Shown: positions 32,540-42,592 of the stretch, piece by piece
How positions within the stretch are numbered: the stretch's first letter is position 1
Layout: each line of letters begins with the position of its first letter
From: Rhodobacter sp. Har01
Lineage (GTDB): Bacteria > Pseudomonadota > Alphaproteobacteria > Rhodobacterales > Rhodobacteraceae
DNA length: 64,000 bases
Assembly (NCBI RefSeq): GCF_020564565.1
Contig: NZ_JAJCTD010000003.1
Coordinates: 124,001-188,000, forward strand
Direction: 5' to 3'
Position numbers and translations under genes: made by a program
The notes under the pieces: generated by a model
Databases searched by the model: none
What the model was told of the DNA's origin: nothing
What the model saw: only the letters and a program-made list of their open reading frames with translations

Positions 32540-34015
32540 TCAGGCAGTCAGGGCAGCGGGCAGGGCGCGGCGGTCGCGGTAGACCGCGGCCACTGCTGGC
32601 TCGATGTAGTCATGGGCATGGGCGTCGATCGCCTCGATCCCGGCGGCGGCAAGGGCTTCGCGGGGGCAGTCGCCGATGCGGGCGCACAGCACCACCGGCA
32701 CGCCTTCAAGGGTGCGGATCACCCGGGCAAGGCGTTCGTCATCGCCGGCGCCGTCGGTGCAGTAGTTGTCGGCCCGCCGGTGGGTGACGAAGCGGACGCC
32801 CTTGGCATCGACCTCATAGATCTTGAACTCGGTCGCGTGGCCGAAGTGCTGGTTGATCCGGCCGCCACCTTGCGTGCAGACCGCCACCAGAAGCGGGGTT
32901 TCCTGCGGCGCGACCTGCGCTGCCGTCGCTTGCACCGCCTGCGACACGGCGGCGCGGCGGTCCTCGCGTTCCTGCGCCACCCAGTCGCGCCAGGCTTCAC
33001 GGGCGGCGGGGTCGTAGTCCACCGTCTCGGGCAGCTTGTCCAGGGTGAACTCCTGCCCGCGATCCTCACCCAAGAGGCCCACGGCATCAGCCCGGCACTG
33101 GCGGCAATGCCGCATCAGGTTCGCGCCGCCTTCGCAATCGTCCTGCAAGGCCTTCAACTCGGCCGCGGTCGGGCCGCGCTGGCCGGTCAGGCCGAAATGC
33201 GTGCCATGCGCCGGGTCGGAAATCAGCGGCATGATGTTGTGCAGGAAGGCGCCGCGGCGCTTGACCTCGCGGTTCACCTCGCGCAGGTGGGCGTCGTTGA
33301 TGCCCGGGATCATCACCGAGTTCACCTTGACCAGGATGCCCCGCGCCACCAGCATGTCCAAGGACAGCATCTGGCGTTCGTGCAGCACGCGGGCGGCCTC
33401 GATCCCCGTCAGGCGCTGGTGGTCGTGAAAGATCCAGGGATAGATCTTCGCGCCGATCTCCGGGTCGATCATGTTGATGGTCAGGGTGACGTGGTCGATG
33501 TTCATCTCGACCAGTTCGTCGATGTGGTCGGGCAGCGCCAGGCCGTTGGACGAGAGGCACAGCTTGATGTCGGGAATCTGCGCGACGACCTGGCGGAAGG
33601 TCTCGCGGGTCTTGCGCCAGTCATAGGCCGCATCCCCCGGCCCGGCGATGCCCAGCACGGAAAGCTGCGGCACCTCGTTGGCCACGGCGATCACCTTGCG
33701 CGCCGCCTGGTCCGGGGTCAGCCGTTCGCTGACCACGCCGGGGCGGCTTTCGTTCGAGCAGTCATACTTGCGGTTGCAGTAGTTGCACTGGATGTTGCAG
33801 GCCGGCGCCACCGCCACATGCATCCGGGCAAAGTAGTGGTGCGCCTCTTCGGAATAGCAGGGGTGGTCCTTGACCCGCGCCCAGATGGCCGGGTCCATGT
33901 CGGCCGGACCTTCCGACGACCCGCAGGAGGTGGACGCGCAGCCGGTCATCGACTGGCTGAGGTCATCGCGCGAGACGACCTTGAGCGATCCCAGTGTCAC
34001 CAGGTTAGCCGCCAT
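32540..34015 (-). CDS. nifB: nitrogenase cofactor biosynthesis protein NifB
   Basis: A radical SAM enzyme that assembles the NifB-cofactor, an 8Fe-9S-C precursor of FeMo-co. The 491-residue protein has the SAM cluster motif C-x3-C-x2-C in APACNIQCNYCNRKYDC near residue 80. A C-terminal NifX-like domain (LLVAVCTQGGGRINQHFGHATEF) follows, so it is the two-domain form. Conserved N-terminal HPCYSEEAHHYFARMH is also present. A -24/-12 promoter and a NifA site lie just upstream, so it heads its own operon with the ferredoxin, LRV, nifZ, nifT and SIR2-like genes. Confidence 0.97.
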   Translation of the reverse strand: MAANLVTLGSLKVVSRDDLSQSMTGCASTSCGSSEGPADMDPAIWARVKDHPCYSEEAHHYFARMHVAVAPACNIQCNYCNRKYDCSNESRPGVVSERLTPDQAARKVIAVANEVPQLSVLGIAGPGDAAYDWRKTRETFRQVVAQIPDIKLCLSSNGLALPDHIDELVEMNIDHVTLTINMIDPEIGAKIYPWIFHDHQRLTGIEAARVLHERQMLSLDMLVARGILVKVNSVMIPGINDAHLREVNREVKRRGAFLHNIMPLISDPAHGTHFGLTGQRGPTAAELKALQDDCEGGANLMRHCRQCRADAVGLLGEDRGQEFTLDKLPETVDYDPAAREAWRDWVAQEREDRRAAVSQAVQATAAQVAPQETPLLVAVCTQGGGRINQHFGHATEFKIYEVDAKGVRFVTHRRADNYCTDGAGDDERLARVIRTLEGVPVVLCARIGDCPREALAAAGIEAIDAHAHDYIEPAVAAVYRDRRALPAALTA

Positions 34016-34052
34016 GATCGCCCCCTATTGCTGCAGTTGCAGCATTTCCACA

Positions 34053-34067
34053 GCAAGGAACGTGCCA
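34053..34067 (-). promoter_or_regulatory. sigma54 (-24/-12) promoter of nifB
   Basis: The minus strand reads TGGCACGTTCCTTGC, a full match to TGGCACG-N4-TTGC. It is about 38 bases upstream of the nifB ATG. Confidence 0.92.
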
Positions 34068-34127
34068 GATCGGAAAGGGACGAAAACCGGGGCTTTGGCA
34101 GGCCTGCCGCGACAGGCCGCGCGACTT

Positions 34128-34143
34128 TGTCGGGAAGCCGACA
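34128..34143 (-). promoter_or_regulatory. NifA upstream activator site of nifB
   Basis: TGT-CGGGAAGCCG-ACA matches TGT-N10-ACA exactly. It lies about 60 bases upstream of the -24 element and 10 bases beyond the nifA stop, so NifA binds just downstream of its own gene. Confidence 0.85.
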
Positions 34144-34152
34144 ACGGCAGGC

Positions 34153-35919
34153 TCACAGCTTCTGAACCTCGATGCCATGCTTTTTCAGCGCATAGGCGAT
34201 CTGGCGCGGGGTCATGCCCAGAATGCGCGCGGCCTTGGCCTGCACCCAGCCGGCCTGGGTCATCGCCGCCATCAGCTCGTCGCGCTCCATGTCGGCGGTC
34301 TTGCGGCGGCTGTCGGCGGGCGCGGATGCGGGCGCGGATGTGGGCGCTGGGGCGAACATGGGCGCCGGTGCGGGTTCAGGCACCGGCGGGGCGTAACGGG
34401 CCACCGGCTCGGACTGCGCCACCAGCCCGGAGGCCAGCCCGCCAATCGGCGAGGCGTCGGACTTCTGCAGCCGCCACAGGTCGGCCGAGAGGCAGGCGCC
34501 CTGCTGGCAGGCCAGCACGTCCAGCCCGATCACATCGCCGCTGGACAAGGCCGCCGCACGGTTCACGCAGTTCTCCAACTCGCGCACGTTGCCGGGGAAC
34601 TTGCAGCGGCACAGCGTGTCAAAGGCGTTGCGGGCAAAGCTGAGCTTTGCGCCGTTCTCGCGGTTGAAGCGGTCAAGGAAGACCTGCGCCAGCGGCTGGA
34701 TGTCGCCGGGCCGCGCCCGCAGCGGCGGCAGCAGGATCGGCACCACGCAGATGCGGAAGTAGAGGTCGGCGCGGAACTTGCCGCTGGCGACAGCCTCTTC
34801 CAGATCGCGGTTGGTGGCGGTGACCAGGCGGAAATCGACCTTGATCGTCCTGGTGCCGCCGACCCGCTCGAACTCGCCCTCTTGCAGCACGCGCAACAGC
34901 TTGGCCTGGAAGGCGTGGCTGATCTCGCCGATCTCGTCCAGGAACAAGGTGCCGCCGTCGGCCAGCTCGAACCGGCCCTTCTTCAGGCCCATGGCCCCGG
35001 TAAAGGCGCCCTTCTCATGGCCAAACAGTTCGCTTTCCAGCAAGGTTTCGCTCAGCGCCGCGCAGTTCACCCGGACAAAGGGCTTGTCGCGGCGGTCTGA
35101 CAGGGTGTGGATGGCGCGGGCGAACAACTCTTTCCCGGTGCCGCTTTCGCCGCGCAAGAGGATGGCCGCGCGGGTTGGGCCGACCTTGCGGATGCGGGCG
35201 GTGACCTCGGAAATCGCCGGGCTGTCGCCGATGATGCCGTCGATGCTGACCGGCTTGGAAGGGGCCACTTCTGAGGCCATCGCCAGCGCCCGGCGCGATT
35301 CCTCCAGCACCCGCTCACGGTCGCGCGCGACCATGCGGCGGAAGCGCAGCGATTGCTCCAGCAAGGCCGAGACCATGGTCAGGACCGAGATGTCGCGGTC
35401 CCACCAGCCGGCGCCGTCATCGTCGGCCAGCCGATAGGCGCAAAGGACGCCGATCACCAGGTGGCTGCGGGCGTTCTCGCGCAGCGGCACGGCGATCAGC
35501 CGCACGGATTGCCCTTTCAGCGCCGGCGGCACGGAATCGGTGCCGAACTCCTCGCCCAGATCCCAGGTCGAGATCGGCACGCCGGTGCGGAACACCATCT
35601 GCGCCACCGGCTCGGGCAGGTAGTCGCCGTTCGGGCCGCGCTGCGACAGGCCCAGGCTGGTGGCGACCACCGCCCAGGGGTTGCGCGCGCCCGAGGTGAT
35701 CGGGCGATCGGGTTCCACCAGCAGCGCCAGCGAGCCGTGGCACAGGCCCAGGAACGAGTTGAGGATGTTCAGCACCCCCGGCAGCGCGGCGATCGGGTCG
35801 GGGGTGCTGGTCAGCACCTTGGCCACCTCGAACACGGCGTTCAGGACCAGATGTTCCTTGCGGGCCGCCTTGACGGCTGCACGGGCCTGCGGGACGTGGG
35901 GGCGGGCGTCATCGTTCAT
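34153..35919 (-). CDS. nifA: nif-specific transcriptional activator NifA
   Basis: Sigma54-dependent activator of nif promoters. The 588-residue protein has an N-terminal GAF domain (about residues 25-200), a central AAA+ domain with Walker A GESGTGKE, the sigma54-contact loop GAFTGA, and Walker [10 protein letters not shown]. The oxygen-sensitivity cysteines follow (in KCKFPGN-like [14 protein letters not shown] and LACQQGAC, the C-x4-C pair). A Pro/Ala-rich linker and a C-terminal Fis-type helix-turn-helix ([21 protein letters not shown]) complete it. The C-x4-C pair places it in the oxygen-sensitive alphaproteobacterial NifA class. It lies downstream of rpoN on the same strand. Confidence 0.97.
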   Translation of the reverse strand: MNDDARPHVPQARAAVKAARKEHLVLNAVFEVAKVLTSTPDPIAALPGVLNILNSFLGLCHGSLALLVEPDRPITSGARNPWAVVATSLGLSQRGPNGDYLPEPVAQMVFRTGVPISTWDLGEEFGTDSVPPALKGQSVRLIAVPLRENARSHLVIGVLCAYRLADDDGAGWWDRDISVLTMVSALLEQSLRFRRMVARDRERVLEESRRALAMASEVAPSKPVSIDGIIGDSPAISEVTARIRKVGPTRAAILLRGESGTGKELFARAIHTLSDRRDKPFVRVNCAALSETLLESELFGHEKGAFTGAMGLKKGRFELADGGTLFLDEIGEISHAFQAKLLRVLQEGEFERVGGTRTIKVDFRLVTATNRDLEEAVASGKFRADLYFRICVVPILLPPLRARPGDIQPLAQVFLDRFNRENGAKLSFARNAFDTLCRCKFPGNVRELENCVNRAAALSSGDVIGLDVLACQQGACLSADLWRLQKSDASPIGGLASGLVAQSEPVARYAPPVPEPAPAPMFAPAPTSAPASAPADSRRKTADMERDELMAAMTQAGWVQAKAARILGMTPRQIAYALKKHGIEVQKL

Positions 35920-36176
35920 CGGGGTCTCGGCTTTGGGCAGGCAGGGGAAAGGGTGCGACCCGCCTTGGATACAAGTCTAGCAGAACGGTCCAGACCCGGG
36001 CGCATTTCCACTGCCCGCGCAGGCCCGGTCGCGCGACTTCGCCGCAGTGCAGCAAGAGGGAATCCGCGCATCTGCCGCTTTCCTGCGCAACCTTGGGCAG
36101 AGCGCCCGATTGCTGGTCAGACTGCGAACATCGAGCGGGCCCGGGGGACGAATCATCCCGATAACCGCGATGCAGC
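35920..36176. other. rpoN-nifA intergenic region
   Basis: 257 bases without a gene. No -24/-12 element and no TGT-N10-ACA site was found, so nifA may be read from rpoN or from an unrecognised promoter here. Confidence 0.4.
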
Positions 36177-37463
36177 TTAGCCTGCCGTCTCCAGCGTCTT
36201 GCGCCGCCGCTGAAACGATCCGGCGATGCCCAGCACCAGCCGGTATTTCGCCACCGTGCGGCGGGCCAGCGTCAGGTCGGCCTTGCGGGCCAGCGTCACG
36301 ATGGCATCGTCCGACAGTGGCGCGTCGGGGTCTTCCTCGGCGATGACGCGGCGGACAAAGGCGCGGGCGCGGTCCTGCGACACGCCTTCTTCGCCGCCGG
36401 TCAGGGCACGGCTGAAGAAGGCGCGCAGCGGCAGCGCGCCCCTTGGCGTGTCGATCATCCGCCCCGCCGTGGCCCGGCTGATGGTTGAAGGGTGCAACTC
36501 CAACTCGGCGGCGATGTCGTCCAGCGTCAGCGGGGCCAGGCAGCCCGGACCCTGGTCCAGAAACTCGGCCTGACGGGCCACCAGCACGGCGGCGGTTCGC
36601 AGCAGCGTGGCGTTGCGCCGCTCCAGCGCCTGCGCCAGCGCGCGGGCTTCGGCCAAGGCCTTGCGGCGGAAGGCGGCGGCCGCGGGGTCGCGCGGGCCTT
36701 CCGGCAGGCGGTCGGGCAGCACCTGAATGGCGAAGGCGGCGGATCGGTGCAGCGTCACCTGCCAGCCGTTGCCATCGCGGGCCGCCACCAGATCGGGCGG
36801 AAAGATCGGTTCGGGATCAAAGGCATAGGCAAGGCCCGGCTTGGGGTCATAGGCGCGCAATTGGCGCGCGATCAGCGGAATGTCGGCCGGCTCGCAGTCG
36901 CACAGATCGGCCAGTTCGCGTAGCCGGCCCTCGGCCAGCAGCGGCAGATGGGCCAGCAGGGTTTCCATCTCCCAGGTCAGCGCGCCCGCTTCGCGGGCCT
37001 GCAGGGCCAGGCATTCCTCCAGCGAGCGGGCGAACAGGCCGGTGGGTTCCAGCCCCTGCAGGCGGGCCAGCAGCGCTTCGGCCTGCGGCAGGGTCAGCCC
37101 GGCCTCGGCGGCGATCCGGGGCAGCGGCGGGCCAAGCCAGCCGGTCGGCTCCAGCCCTTGGGCAAACACCAGCGCGGCCCGGTGATCGGCGGGGTCGGCA
37201 AAGGCCATGTCGATCTGCGTCAGCACATGGCCGATCAGGCTGGGCCTGTCGGCGGCCAGCGCCGCCGCGGCGTCGAAGTCGGCCACGCGGCCGCGCGGCA
37301 CCGGCGGGGTGTAGCGAATGGCGGGGTTCGCTTCGGCCAGGCTGGCGATGTGCTCGGCCAGGTCCACCGCCGGCATCGACAGGATGGCGAGCGACGAGCG
37401 CATCTCGGCGCCCATCACCCGGACCTGTCGCTGCGCCGCAGATTGGACCAGTTCCATCAGCAT
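36177..37463 (-). CDS. rpoN: RNA polymerase sigma-54 factor, nif-linked divergent copy
   Basis: A 428-residue sigma54 factor. Region I is present but divergent and poor in Gln/Leu repeats (QRQVRVMGAEMRSSLAILSMPAVDLAEHI instead of the usual LxQ-rich stretch; landmarks RSSLAILSM). The core-binding region includes LGPPLPRIAAEAGLTLPQAEALLARLQGLEP. The helix-turn-helix is LELHPSTISRATAGRMIDTPRG. The C-terminal RpoN box reads ARRTVAKYR. Rhodobacter species carry an rpoN dedicated to nitrogen fixation in the nif region, and this gene fits that role. It lies between fixX and nifA. Confidence 0.93.
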   Translation of the reverse strand: MLMELVQSAAQRQVRVMGAEMRSSLAILSMPAVDLAEHIASLAEANPAIRYTPPVPRGRVADFDAAAALAADRPSLIGHVLTQIDMAFADPADHRAALVFAQGLEPTGWLGPPLPRIAAEAGLTLPQAEALLARLQGLEPTGLFARSLEECLALQAREAGALTWEMETLLAHLPLLAEGRLRELADLCDCEPADIPLIARQLRAYDPKPGLAYAFDPEPIFPPDLVAARDGNGWQVTLHRSAAFAIQVLPDRLPEGPRDPAAAAFRRKALAEARALAQALERRNATLLRTAAVLVARQAEFLDQGPGCLAPLTLDDIAAELELHPSTISRATAGRMIDTPRGALPLRAFFSRALTGGEEGVSQDRARAFVRRVIAEEDPDAPLSDDAIVTLARKADLTLARRTVAKYRLVLGIAGSFQRRRKTLETAG

Positions 37464-37508
37464 GTCCCCAGCAGGCCCCCGCGCCGGTTCGCGGTCAAGC
37501 CGCCCGCC

Positions 37509-37811
37509 TCAGCCGAACTTGAACAGGATGCCGTAGCCGCCGCGCGGGTAGGACCATTCGATTTCGCCCGTCGCCTGGCAGACGATCCGGCAGGTGCCGC
37601 ATTCCATGCAGCCGTCGGCGGCGACCTGCACCCGGCCGTTTTCGTCGGTCGAGTAGCACCCCGCCGGGCAGATGCGCGTCAGCGTCTTCAACTGCGGGCT
37701 GTCCTCGGCCTGGTGGTGAATCTTCACATGCGGGCGGCCTTCGTCGACCATGTAGCGGTTCTGGTAAAGCCGCTCCTCCATCCGGGCCGGCTTGTCGGGG
37801 GTCTTCGTCAT
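37509..37811 (-). CDS. fixX: ferredoxin-like protein FixX
   Basis: Iron-sulphur component of the FixABCX electron-bifurcating complex, 100 residues. Cysteines are CPAGCY and [14 protein letters not shown]. The start at 37811 ([19 protein letters not shown]) overlaps the fixC stop (ATGA). FixABCX splits electrons from NADH to quinone and to ferredoxin or flavodoxin for nitrogenase. Confidence 0.95.
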   Translation of the reverse strand: MTKTPDKPARMEERLYQNRYMVDEGRPHVKIHHQAEDSPQLKTLTRICPAGCYSTDENGRVQVAADGCMECGTCRIVCQATGEIEWSYPRGGYGILFKFG

Positions 37812-39118
37812 CTCCAGGCCCTCGCCAGTTTGAACATGTCGGTGGCCACGGCCCACCACGAGCCGCGGCTTTTCTTCACGATGCCCAGCATCTCTCGTTC
37901 CTTGTCGCGCTTGGCCACGCCATCGACGCGGAACAGCGTCTGCAGGGCCGAACTCAGCGCCTTGGGATAGGCCCCGAACAGCGCATCGCGGTTCCGCTCC
38001 AGCGTGCCCGGCAGGTGGCGGTATTTCTTCATGTCCTTCATCACGAAGCTGTCGGCCAGCGCATCGCGATACAGCTTCAGCGCCGCCTCGGTGATCGGCA
38101 CATCCGCCTTGCGCAGCGCGATGATCGCCTCGGCCGCCATCCGGCCGGTGGTCATCGCCAGGTTCGACCCCTCGCGATGCACCGCGTTCACGAACTGCCC
38201 GGCATCGCCGACGATCACCCAGCCGTCGCCGGTCAGCTTCGGGATGGCGTTGTAGCCGCCTTCGGGGATCAGGTGGGCGACGTATTCCTTCATCTCGCTG
38301 CCGCGCAGCAGCGGCGCGACCGAGGGGTGGCGCTTGAACCGGTCCAGCAATTCATAGGGCGCCATGCCGGTCTCGGCATAGTCCGACACCAGGCAGCCGA
38401 CCCCGATCGAGATGGATTCCTTGTTGGTATACAGGAACCCGGTGCCGACCATGCCCGAGGTGACCGAGCCCAGCACCTCGATGACCACCCCGTCTTCCTC
38501 GCCGTTCAGGTTGAAGCGTTCGCGCACCTTTTCCTCGGTCAGGAAGTGGGTTTCCTTCACCGCCAGCGCGACATGGTTGGTCTTCAGTTCCGGCCGCAGG
38601 CCGGCGCGCTGGGCGACCAGGCCGTTCACGCCCTCGGCCAGCACCACCACCTTGGCGAAGATCGGCCCGCCCTCGCGGTCGGTCTGGATGCCGATCACCG
38701 CGCCGGCCTCGTTGCGCACCAGCCCGGTGACGGTGGTTTCGGTGATGACCAGCGCCCCCGCCTCGCGCACCTTCTTGGAAAACCACTTGTCGAACTGCGC
38801 CCGCAGGATGGTGTAGCGGTTGGGCCGCTCCTCGTTGAAATCGTCGCTGCGATAGTGGCTGCCGGTGTGGGCGCGGTCGTCCAGCACCCAGATGCGCTGT
38901 TCCACGACGTGGCGCTCCAAGGGTGCGTCGTCGCGGAAATCGGGGATGATCTTTTCCAGCGCGTCGGCATACAGGATCGCGCCCTGCACGTTCTTCGACC
39001 CCGGATATTCGCCGCGGTCGATCTGCAGCACCGAAAGCCCCGCCTTGGCCATGGTGTAGCTGGCGGCGTTGCCCGACGGGCCTGCGCCGACGACGATGGC
39101 GTCGAAATGCTCGGACAT
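37808..39118 (-). CDS. fixC: electron-transfer flavoprotein dehydrogenase FixC
   Basis: FAD-binding oxidoreductase of the FixABCX complex, 436 residues, similar to ETF:quinone oxidoreductase. The N-terminal dinucleotide-binding motif is [22 protein letters not shown]. The C-terminal FAD strand is [25 protein letters not shown], given here as landmarks [14 protein letters not shown]. The ATG overlaps the last base of the fixB stop (TGATG). Confidence 0.95.
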   Translation of the reverse strand: MSEHFDAIVVGAGPSGNAASYTMAKAGLSVLQIDRGEYPGSKNVQGAILYADALEKIIPDFRDDAPLERHVVEQRIWVLDDRAHTGSHYRSDDFNEERPNRYTILRAQFDKWFSKKVREAGALVITETTVTGLVRNEAGAVIGIQTDREGGPIFAKVVVLAEGVNGLVAQRAGLRPELKTNHVALAVKETHFLTEEKVRERFNLNGEEDGVVIEVLGSVTSGMVGTGFLYTNKESISIGVGCLVSDYAETGMAPYELLDRFKRHPSVAPLLRGSEMKEYVAHLIPEGGYNAIPKLTGDGWVIVGDAGQFVNAVHREGSNLAMTTGRMAAEAIIALRKADVPITEAALKLYRDALADSFVMKDMKKYRHLPGTLERNRDALFGAYPKALSSALQTLFRVDGVAKRDKEREMLGIVKKSRGSWWAVATDMFKLARAWR

Positions 39119-40218
39119 CACGCTTCCTCCAGGATGCGGGTTTCGCGGCCAAGGCGCTTGGCGAAGGCCTCGGTCAGGGCGGGCAGAACCTGCAGCGCAT
39201 CGGCCACCACGCCCAGATGGGCGAATTCAAAGATCTTGGCCTGCGGGTCGGTGTTGATGGCGATGATCAGGTCGGCGCCTTCCACCCCGACGCGATGCTG
39301 GATCGCGCCCGAGATGCCGGCGGCGATGTAAAGCCGCGGCCGGATGGTCTTGCCGGTCTGGCCGATCTGCCGCTCGGACGGCATCCAGCCCTTTTGGATG
39401 ACCGGGCGCGAGCAGCCGTATTCGCCGCCCAGCACCGCGGCCAGGTCACGGACCAGCTTGAAGTTGGCCGCGCTCTGCAACCCCATGCCGCCGGCGACGA
39501 CGATGTCGGCATAGGCGAGGTTGACGTCATTGGTGGTGGCATCGGCGACGAATTCCAGCACCTTGGTGATGACGTCGTCCTCCGCCACCCCCAGCGTGTA
39601 CCAGACACTGCGGCCACTGGGGCGCTTCATGTCCGGCTCGGGCATCGCCATGACGCGGGGCCGCACGGTGGCCATTTGCGGCCGGAAGTTCAGGGTGTGG
39701 ATGGTGCACAGAAGCGTGCCGCCAAAGGTGGGGCGGGTGGCCGCCAGTGACATCTCGTGGTCGATTTCCAGCTCGGTCGCATCGGCGGTCAGGCCGGTCT
39801 TCAGCGTGGTGGCAACCGATCCCGCCAGGTCGCGGCCCAGCGTGGTGGCGCCCAGGAGCAGGATTTCCGGCTTGTAGGCGTTGACTAGCCCAGTCAGCGC
39901 GCTGGTGTAGGGCTCATTGCGGTAATCGGCCAGCACCTTGTCCTTGCAGATGTAGCATATGTCGGCGCCATAGGCCCAGGTCATGCGGATGGCGGTGCGG
40001 GTCGCCTCGTCCTTTTGCCCCAGCACCACGGCGCAGAGGTCCACCCCCAGCTTGTCGGCCAGCTTGCGGCCTTCGCCCATCAGCTCCCAGCTGACGGGAT
40101 GGACCTCGCCGCGTTCCAGCTCGATGAAGACCCAGACGTTGCGGTAATCGCGGAAATGCTCGGGCAGTTCCTTGCGCATTCCGGCGCGGCCGGCGGCGGG
40201 TGCGGCGGGTTCGGACAT
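39118..40218 (-). CDS. fixB: electron transfer flavoprotein alpha subunit FixB
   Basis: Alpha subunit of the flavin-binding pair FixAB, 366 residues. N-terminal adenine-nucleotide-like domain ([19 protein letters not shown]), then the C-terminal FAD domain with [14 protein letters not shown], the [29 protein letters not shown] core (landmarks [11 protein letters not shown] and [12 protein letters not shown]), and [20 protein letters not shown]. It starts two bases after the fixA stop. Confidence 0.95.
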   Translation of the reverse strand: MSEPAAPAAGRAGMRKELPEHFRDYRNVWVFIELERGEVHPVSWELMGEGRKLADKLGVDLCAVVLGQKDEATRTAIRMTWAYGADICYICKDKVLADYRNEPYTSALTGLVNAYKPEILLLGATTLGRDLAGSVATTLKTGLTADATELEIDHEMSLAATRPTFGGTLLCTIHTLNFRPQMATVRPRVMAMPEPDMKRPSGRSVWYTLGVAEDDVITKVLEFVADATTNDVNLAYADIVVAGGMGLQSAANFKLVRDLAAVLGGEYGCSRPVIQKGWMPSERQIGQTGKTIRPRLYIAAGISGAIQHRVGVEGADLIIAINTDPQAKIFEFAHLGVVADALQVLPALTEAFAKRLGRETRILEEA

Positions 40219-40219
40219 C

Positions 40220-41116
40220 TCAGGCCCCTTTCCGGGCGGTCAGGTCCGCCTCGAGCTTCGGGTTGCGGGCGAACAGCAGGTCAAGCACGGCCTCGGCCAC
40301 CTGGGCCGGGCGCTTGGCCTCGGTCGTCACCATCTCGGCCGGCTCCGACCGCGGCGACGGCGCGAAAACCTTTTTCACCACGGTGGGCGATCCGCGCAGC
40401 CCGCACATCATCGGGTTGGTGACGCCGGCCTGTTCGGCCGACCAGACGGTGACATTCGCCCGGGCCGCGCGCAGCATGTCGTGGATCGAGCCGCGGCGCA
40501 GGTCGTTGATGCCTTCCATCACGGTGATCAGGCAAGGCAGCTTCGATTGCAGAACCTGCACCCCGCCCTCGGCCCGGCGCCGCACGACGATCTCGCGCCG
40601 CGCCAGATCAAGCGAGTCGATGGCGGCGACATAGGTCAGCTGGTTCAGCCCCAGCCGCCGCGCGATCCCCGGACCGACCTGGGCGGTATCGCCGTCGATG
40701 GTCTGCTTGCCGGTGAAGACCACATCGACCGGCCGCTCTTGCCCGATGGTCGTCAGCGCGGTGGACAGCGCGAACGAGGTGGCCAGCGTGTCCGACCCGG
40801 CAAACCGCCGGTCGGTGATCAGCACCGCCTTGTCGGCCCCCAGCGACAGCGCCCGGCGCAGCGCGTCCTCGGCCATCGGCGGGCCCATGCACAGGGCCGT
40901 CACCTGCCCGCCGTACTGGTCGCGCAGGCGCAAAGCCTCTTCCAGGGCGAACAGGTCGTAGGGGTTGATGATGGTGGGCACGCCCTGCCGCATGATGGTG
41001 TTGGTCACCGGATGCACCCGGATCTGCGCGCTGTCGGGCACCTGCTTGAGGCAGACCACGATGTTCAGGCCCTTGAAACTGTCGGGCGCGGGGTTTCCGG
41101 TCAGGTCGTCGCTCAT
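40220..41116 (-). CDS. fixA: electron transfer flavoprotein beta subunit FixA
   Basis: Beta subunit of FixAB, 298 residues. Conserved parts include [19 protein letters not shown] at the start, [16 protein letters not shown], and [29 protein letters not shown] residues (landmarks [12 protein letters not shown]). It overlaps the nifW stop by four bases, so fixABCX is coupled to the nifUSVW genes. Confidence 0.95.
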   Translation of the reverse strand: MSDDLTGNPAPDSFKGLNIVVCLKQVPDSAQIRVHPVTNTIMRQGVPTIINPYDLFALEEALRLRDQYGGQVTALCMGPPMAEDALRRALSLGADKAVLITDRRFAGSDTLATSFALSTALTTIGQERPVDVVFTGKQTIDGDTAQVGPGIARRLGLNQLTYVAAIDSLDLARREIVVRRRAEGGVQVLQSKLPCLITVMEGINDLRRGSIHDMLRAARANVTVWSAEQAGVTNPMMCGLRGSPTVVKKVFAPSPRSEPAEMVTTEAKRPAQVAEAVLDLLFARNPKLEADLTARKGA

Positions 41117-41448
41117 TTCGCATCCTCCGCCAGGCGCAGGGAGTTCAGCCCTACGAGCCGTTTCGCCTTCTGGTCGGCAAAGACCTTGAACACCCCCACC
41201 AGCCGCGGCGCGGTGCCGGTGAAATCCTCTTGCGCGCGGGCCAGGCAGTCGCGCAGCGCGGCGCGGGTGGCCTCGGCGTCCAGCCCGCTCAGATCAGCGG
41301 TGTCGAGGTAGGCGCCGAAGCGCTTCATGATGTGCAGCCGGGCCACGTTCAGGGTCTGCGCGTCGAACGCCAGACCCAGGAAGGCAAAGATCTCCTCGGC
41401 CGAGGACAGGCCGGACAGTTCGTCCAGCACCCGTGAGGCATCAGTCAT
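41113..41448 (-). CDS. nifW: nitrogenase-stabilising protein NifW
   Basis: A 111-residue NifW protein, linked to protection of the MoFe protein from oxygen or to P-cluster/homocitrate steps. Family pattern: LSSAEEIFAFLGLAFD, then NVARLHIMKRFGAYL and GVFKVFADQKAKRLVGLNSL. The start overlaps the nifV end by 8 bases and the end overlaps fixA. Confidence 0.95.
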   Translation of the reverse strand: MTDASRVLDELSGLSSAEEIFAFLGLAFDAQTLNVARLHIMKRFGAYLDTADLSGLDAEATRAALRDCLARAQEDFTGTAPRLVGVFKVFADQKAKRLVGLNSLRLAEDAK

Positions 41449-42592
41449 GGCGGGGCTCCTCGGTCAGGGCCAGAAGGCCGGTCAGGTCGGCGCCGGTGGC
41501 GGGGCGCTTTTCGCGGATGGCAAAGGCGCGCAGATGCGGTTGCAGGCGGCGCGCGGTGGCCTCATCCGCCGGCAGTCCGCTGTCGGCCAGCGCCGCCCGC
41601 AGGCCCGCTAGGCCCGAATGCTTGCCGACCACCAGTTCCCGGCTGCGGCCAAAGCGGCCGGGGGCGCTGCGCGGGTCTTCATAGGTATCGGCACGCTTGA
41701 GGATGGCATCGACATGGATGCCCGCCTCGTGGGCAAAGACCATGCCGCCGACGATGGGCTTGGCCGCCGGCAAGGGACGCCCCGAGGCCTTGGCGACCAG
41801 CGTCGACAGGGCCGAGAGGCGCGGCAGGGCGATGCCGGTGTCGATCCCCCGCGCCTCAAGCGCCGCAGTGACCTCTTCCAGCGCGGCATTCCCGGCGCGT
41901 TCGCCCAGGCCGTTGACGGTGACCGACAGGTGCGTCGCCCCCGCCCGCCAGGCGGCCAGCGTGTTTGCCGTGGCCATGCCGAAATCGTTGTGGGCGTGGA
42001 ACTCGACCGGCAGGCCGATGCGCGGCAGCAAAGTGCGCAGCAGCGCGCCGGTCTCGGTCGGGTCCAGCAGGCCCAGGGTATCGGCCAGCCGCAGCCGGAT
42101 CGCACCGGCGCCGCGCGCGACCTGCGCCAGCGCCACGATGAATTCCGGGTCGCCCCGGCTGGCATCCTCGGCGCCGACGGAAACCCGCATCCCCTCGGCC
42201 GTGGCAGCCGTCACCAGACGCGCCGTCGCGTCCAGCACCTCGGTCCGTGTCAGCCGCAGCTTGCCCAGAATCTGCCGGTCCGATACCGGCACCGCGATGT
42301 GAACGCGCCGCACGCCGGTCTGCCGGGCCAGCGCCAGATCGCCCGCCCGCAGCCGGCACCAGACCACCGGCCGCGCGCGACTCAGGTCGGCCGCAAGAGT
42401 GCGGATGTCGGCCACTTCCTCGGCCCCCATCGCCACCACGCCCAGCTCCATTTCGGGCACGCCGGCGGCATCCAGCGCCCGGGCGATGGCGCGCTTTTCC
42501 TCCAGCGAGAAGGCAACGCCCGCCGTCTGCTCACCATCGCGCAGCGTGGTGTCGCACAGGATCGCGGGGTGGCGCGGCAGGTCAGCCTGCAT
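41441..42592 (-). CDS. nifV: homocitrate synthase NifV
   Basis: Condenses acetyl-CoA with 2-oxoglutarate to make homocitrate, the organic ligand of FeMo-co. The 383-residue protein has the aldolase-type motif CDTTLRDGEQTAGVAFSLEEK (landmark TTLRDGEQ). The metal-binding segment is VEFHAHNDFGMATANTLAA, and HEAGIHVDAILK lies near the end. I chose ATG 42592, 11 bases inside the nifS end; a 9-codon extension is open but less like the family. Confidence 0.95.
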   Translation of the reverse strand: MQADLPRHPAILCDTTLRDGEQTAGVAFSLEEKRAIARALDAAGVPEMELGVVAMGAEEVADIRTLAADLSRARPVVWCRLRAGDLALARQTGVRRVHIAVPVSDRQILGKLRLTRTEVLDATARLVTAATAEGMRVSVGAEDASRGDPEFIVALAQVARGAGAIRLRLADTLGLLDPTETGALLRTLLPRIGLPVEFHAHNDFGMATANTLAAWRAGATHLSVTVNGLGERAGNAALEEVTAALEARGIDTGIALPRLSALSTLVAKASGRPLPAAKPIVGGMVFAHEAGIHVDAILKRADTYEDPRSAPGRFGRSRELVVGKHSGLAGLRAALADSGLPADEATARRLQPHLRAFAIREKRPATGADLTGLLALTEEPRHD

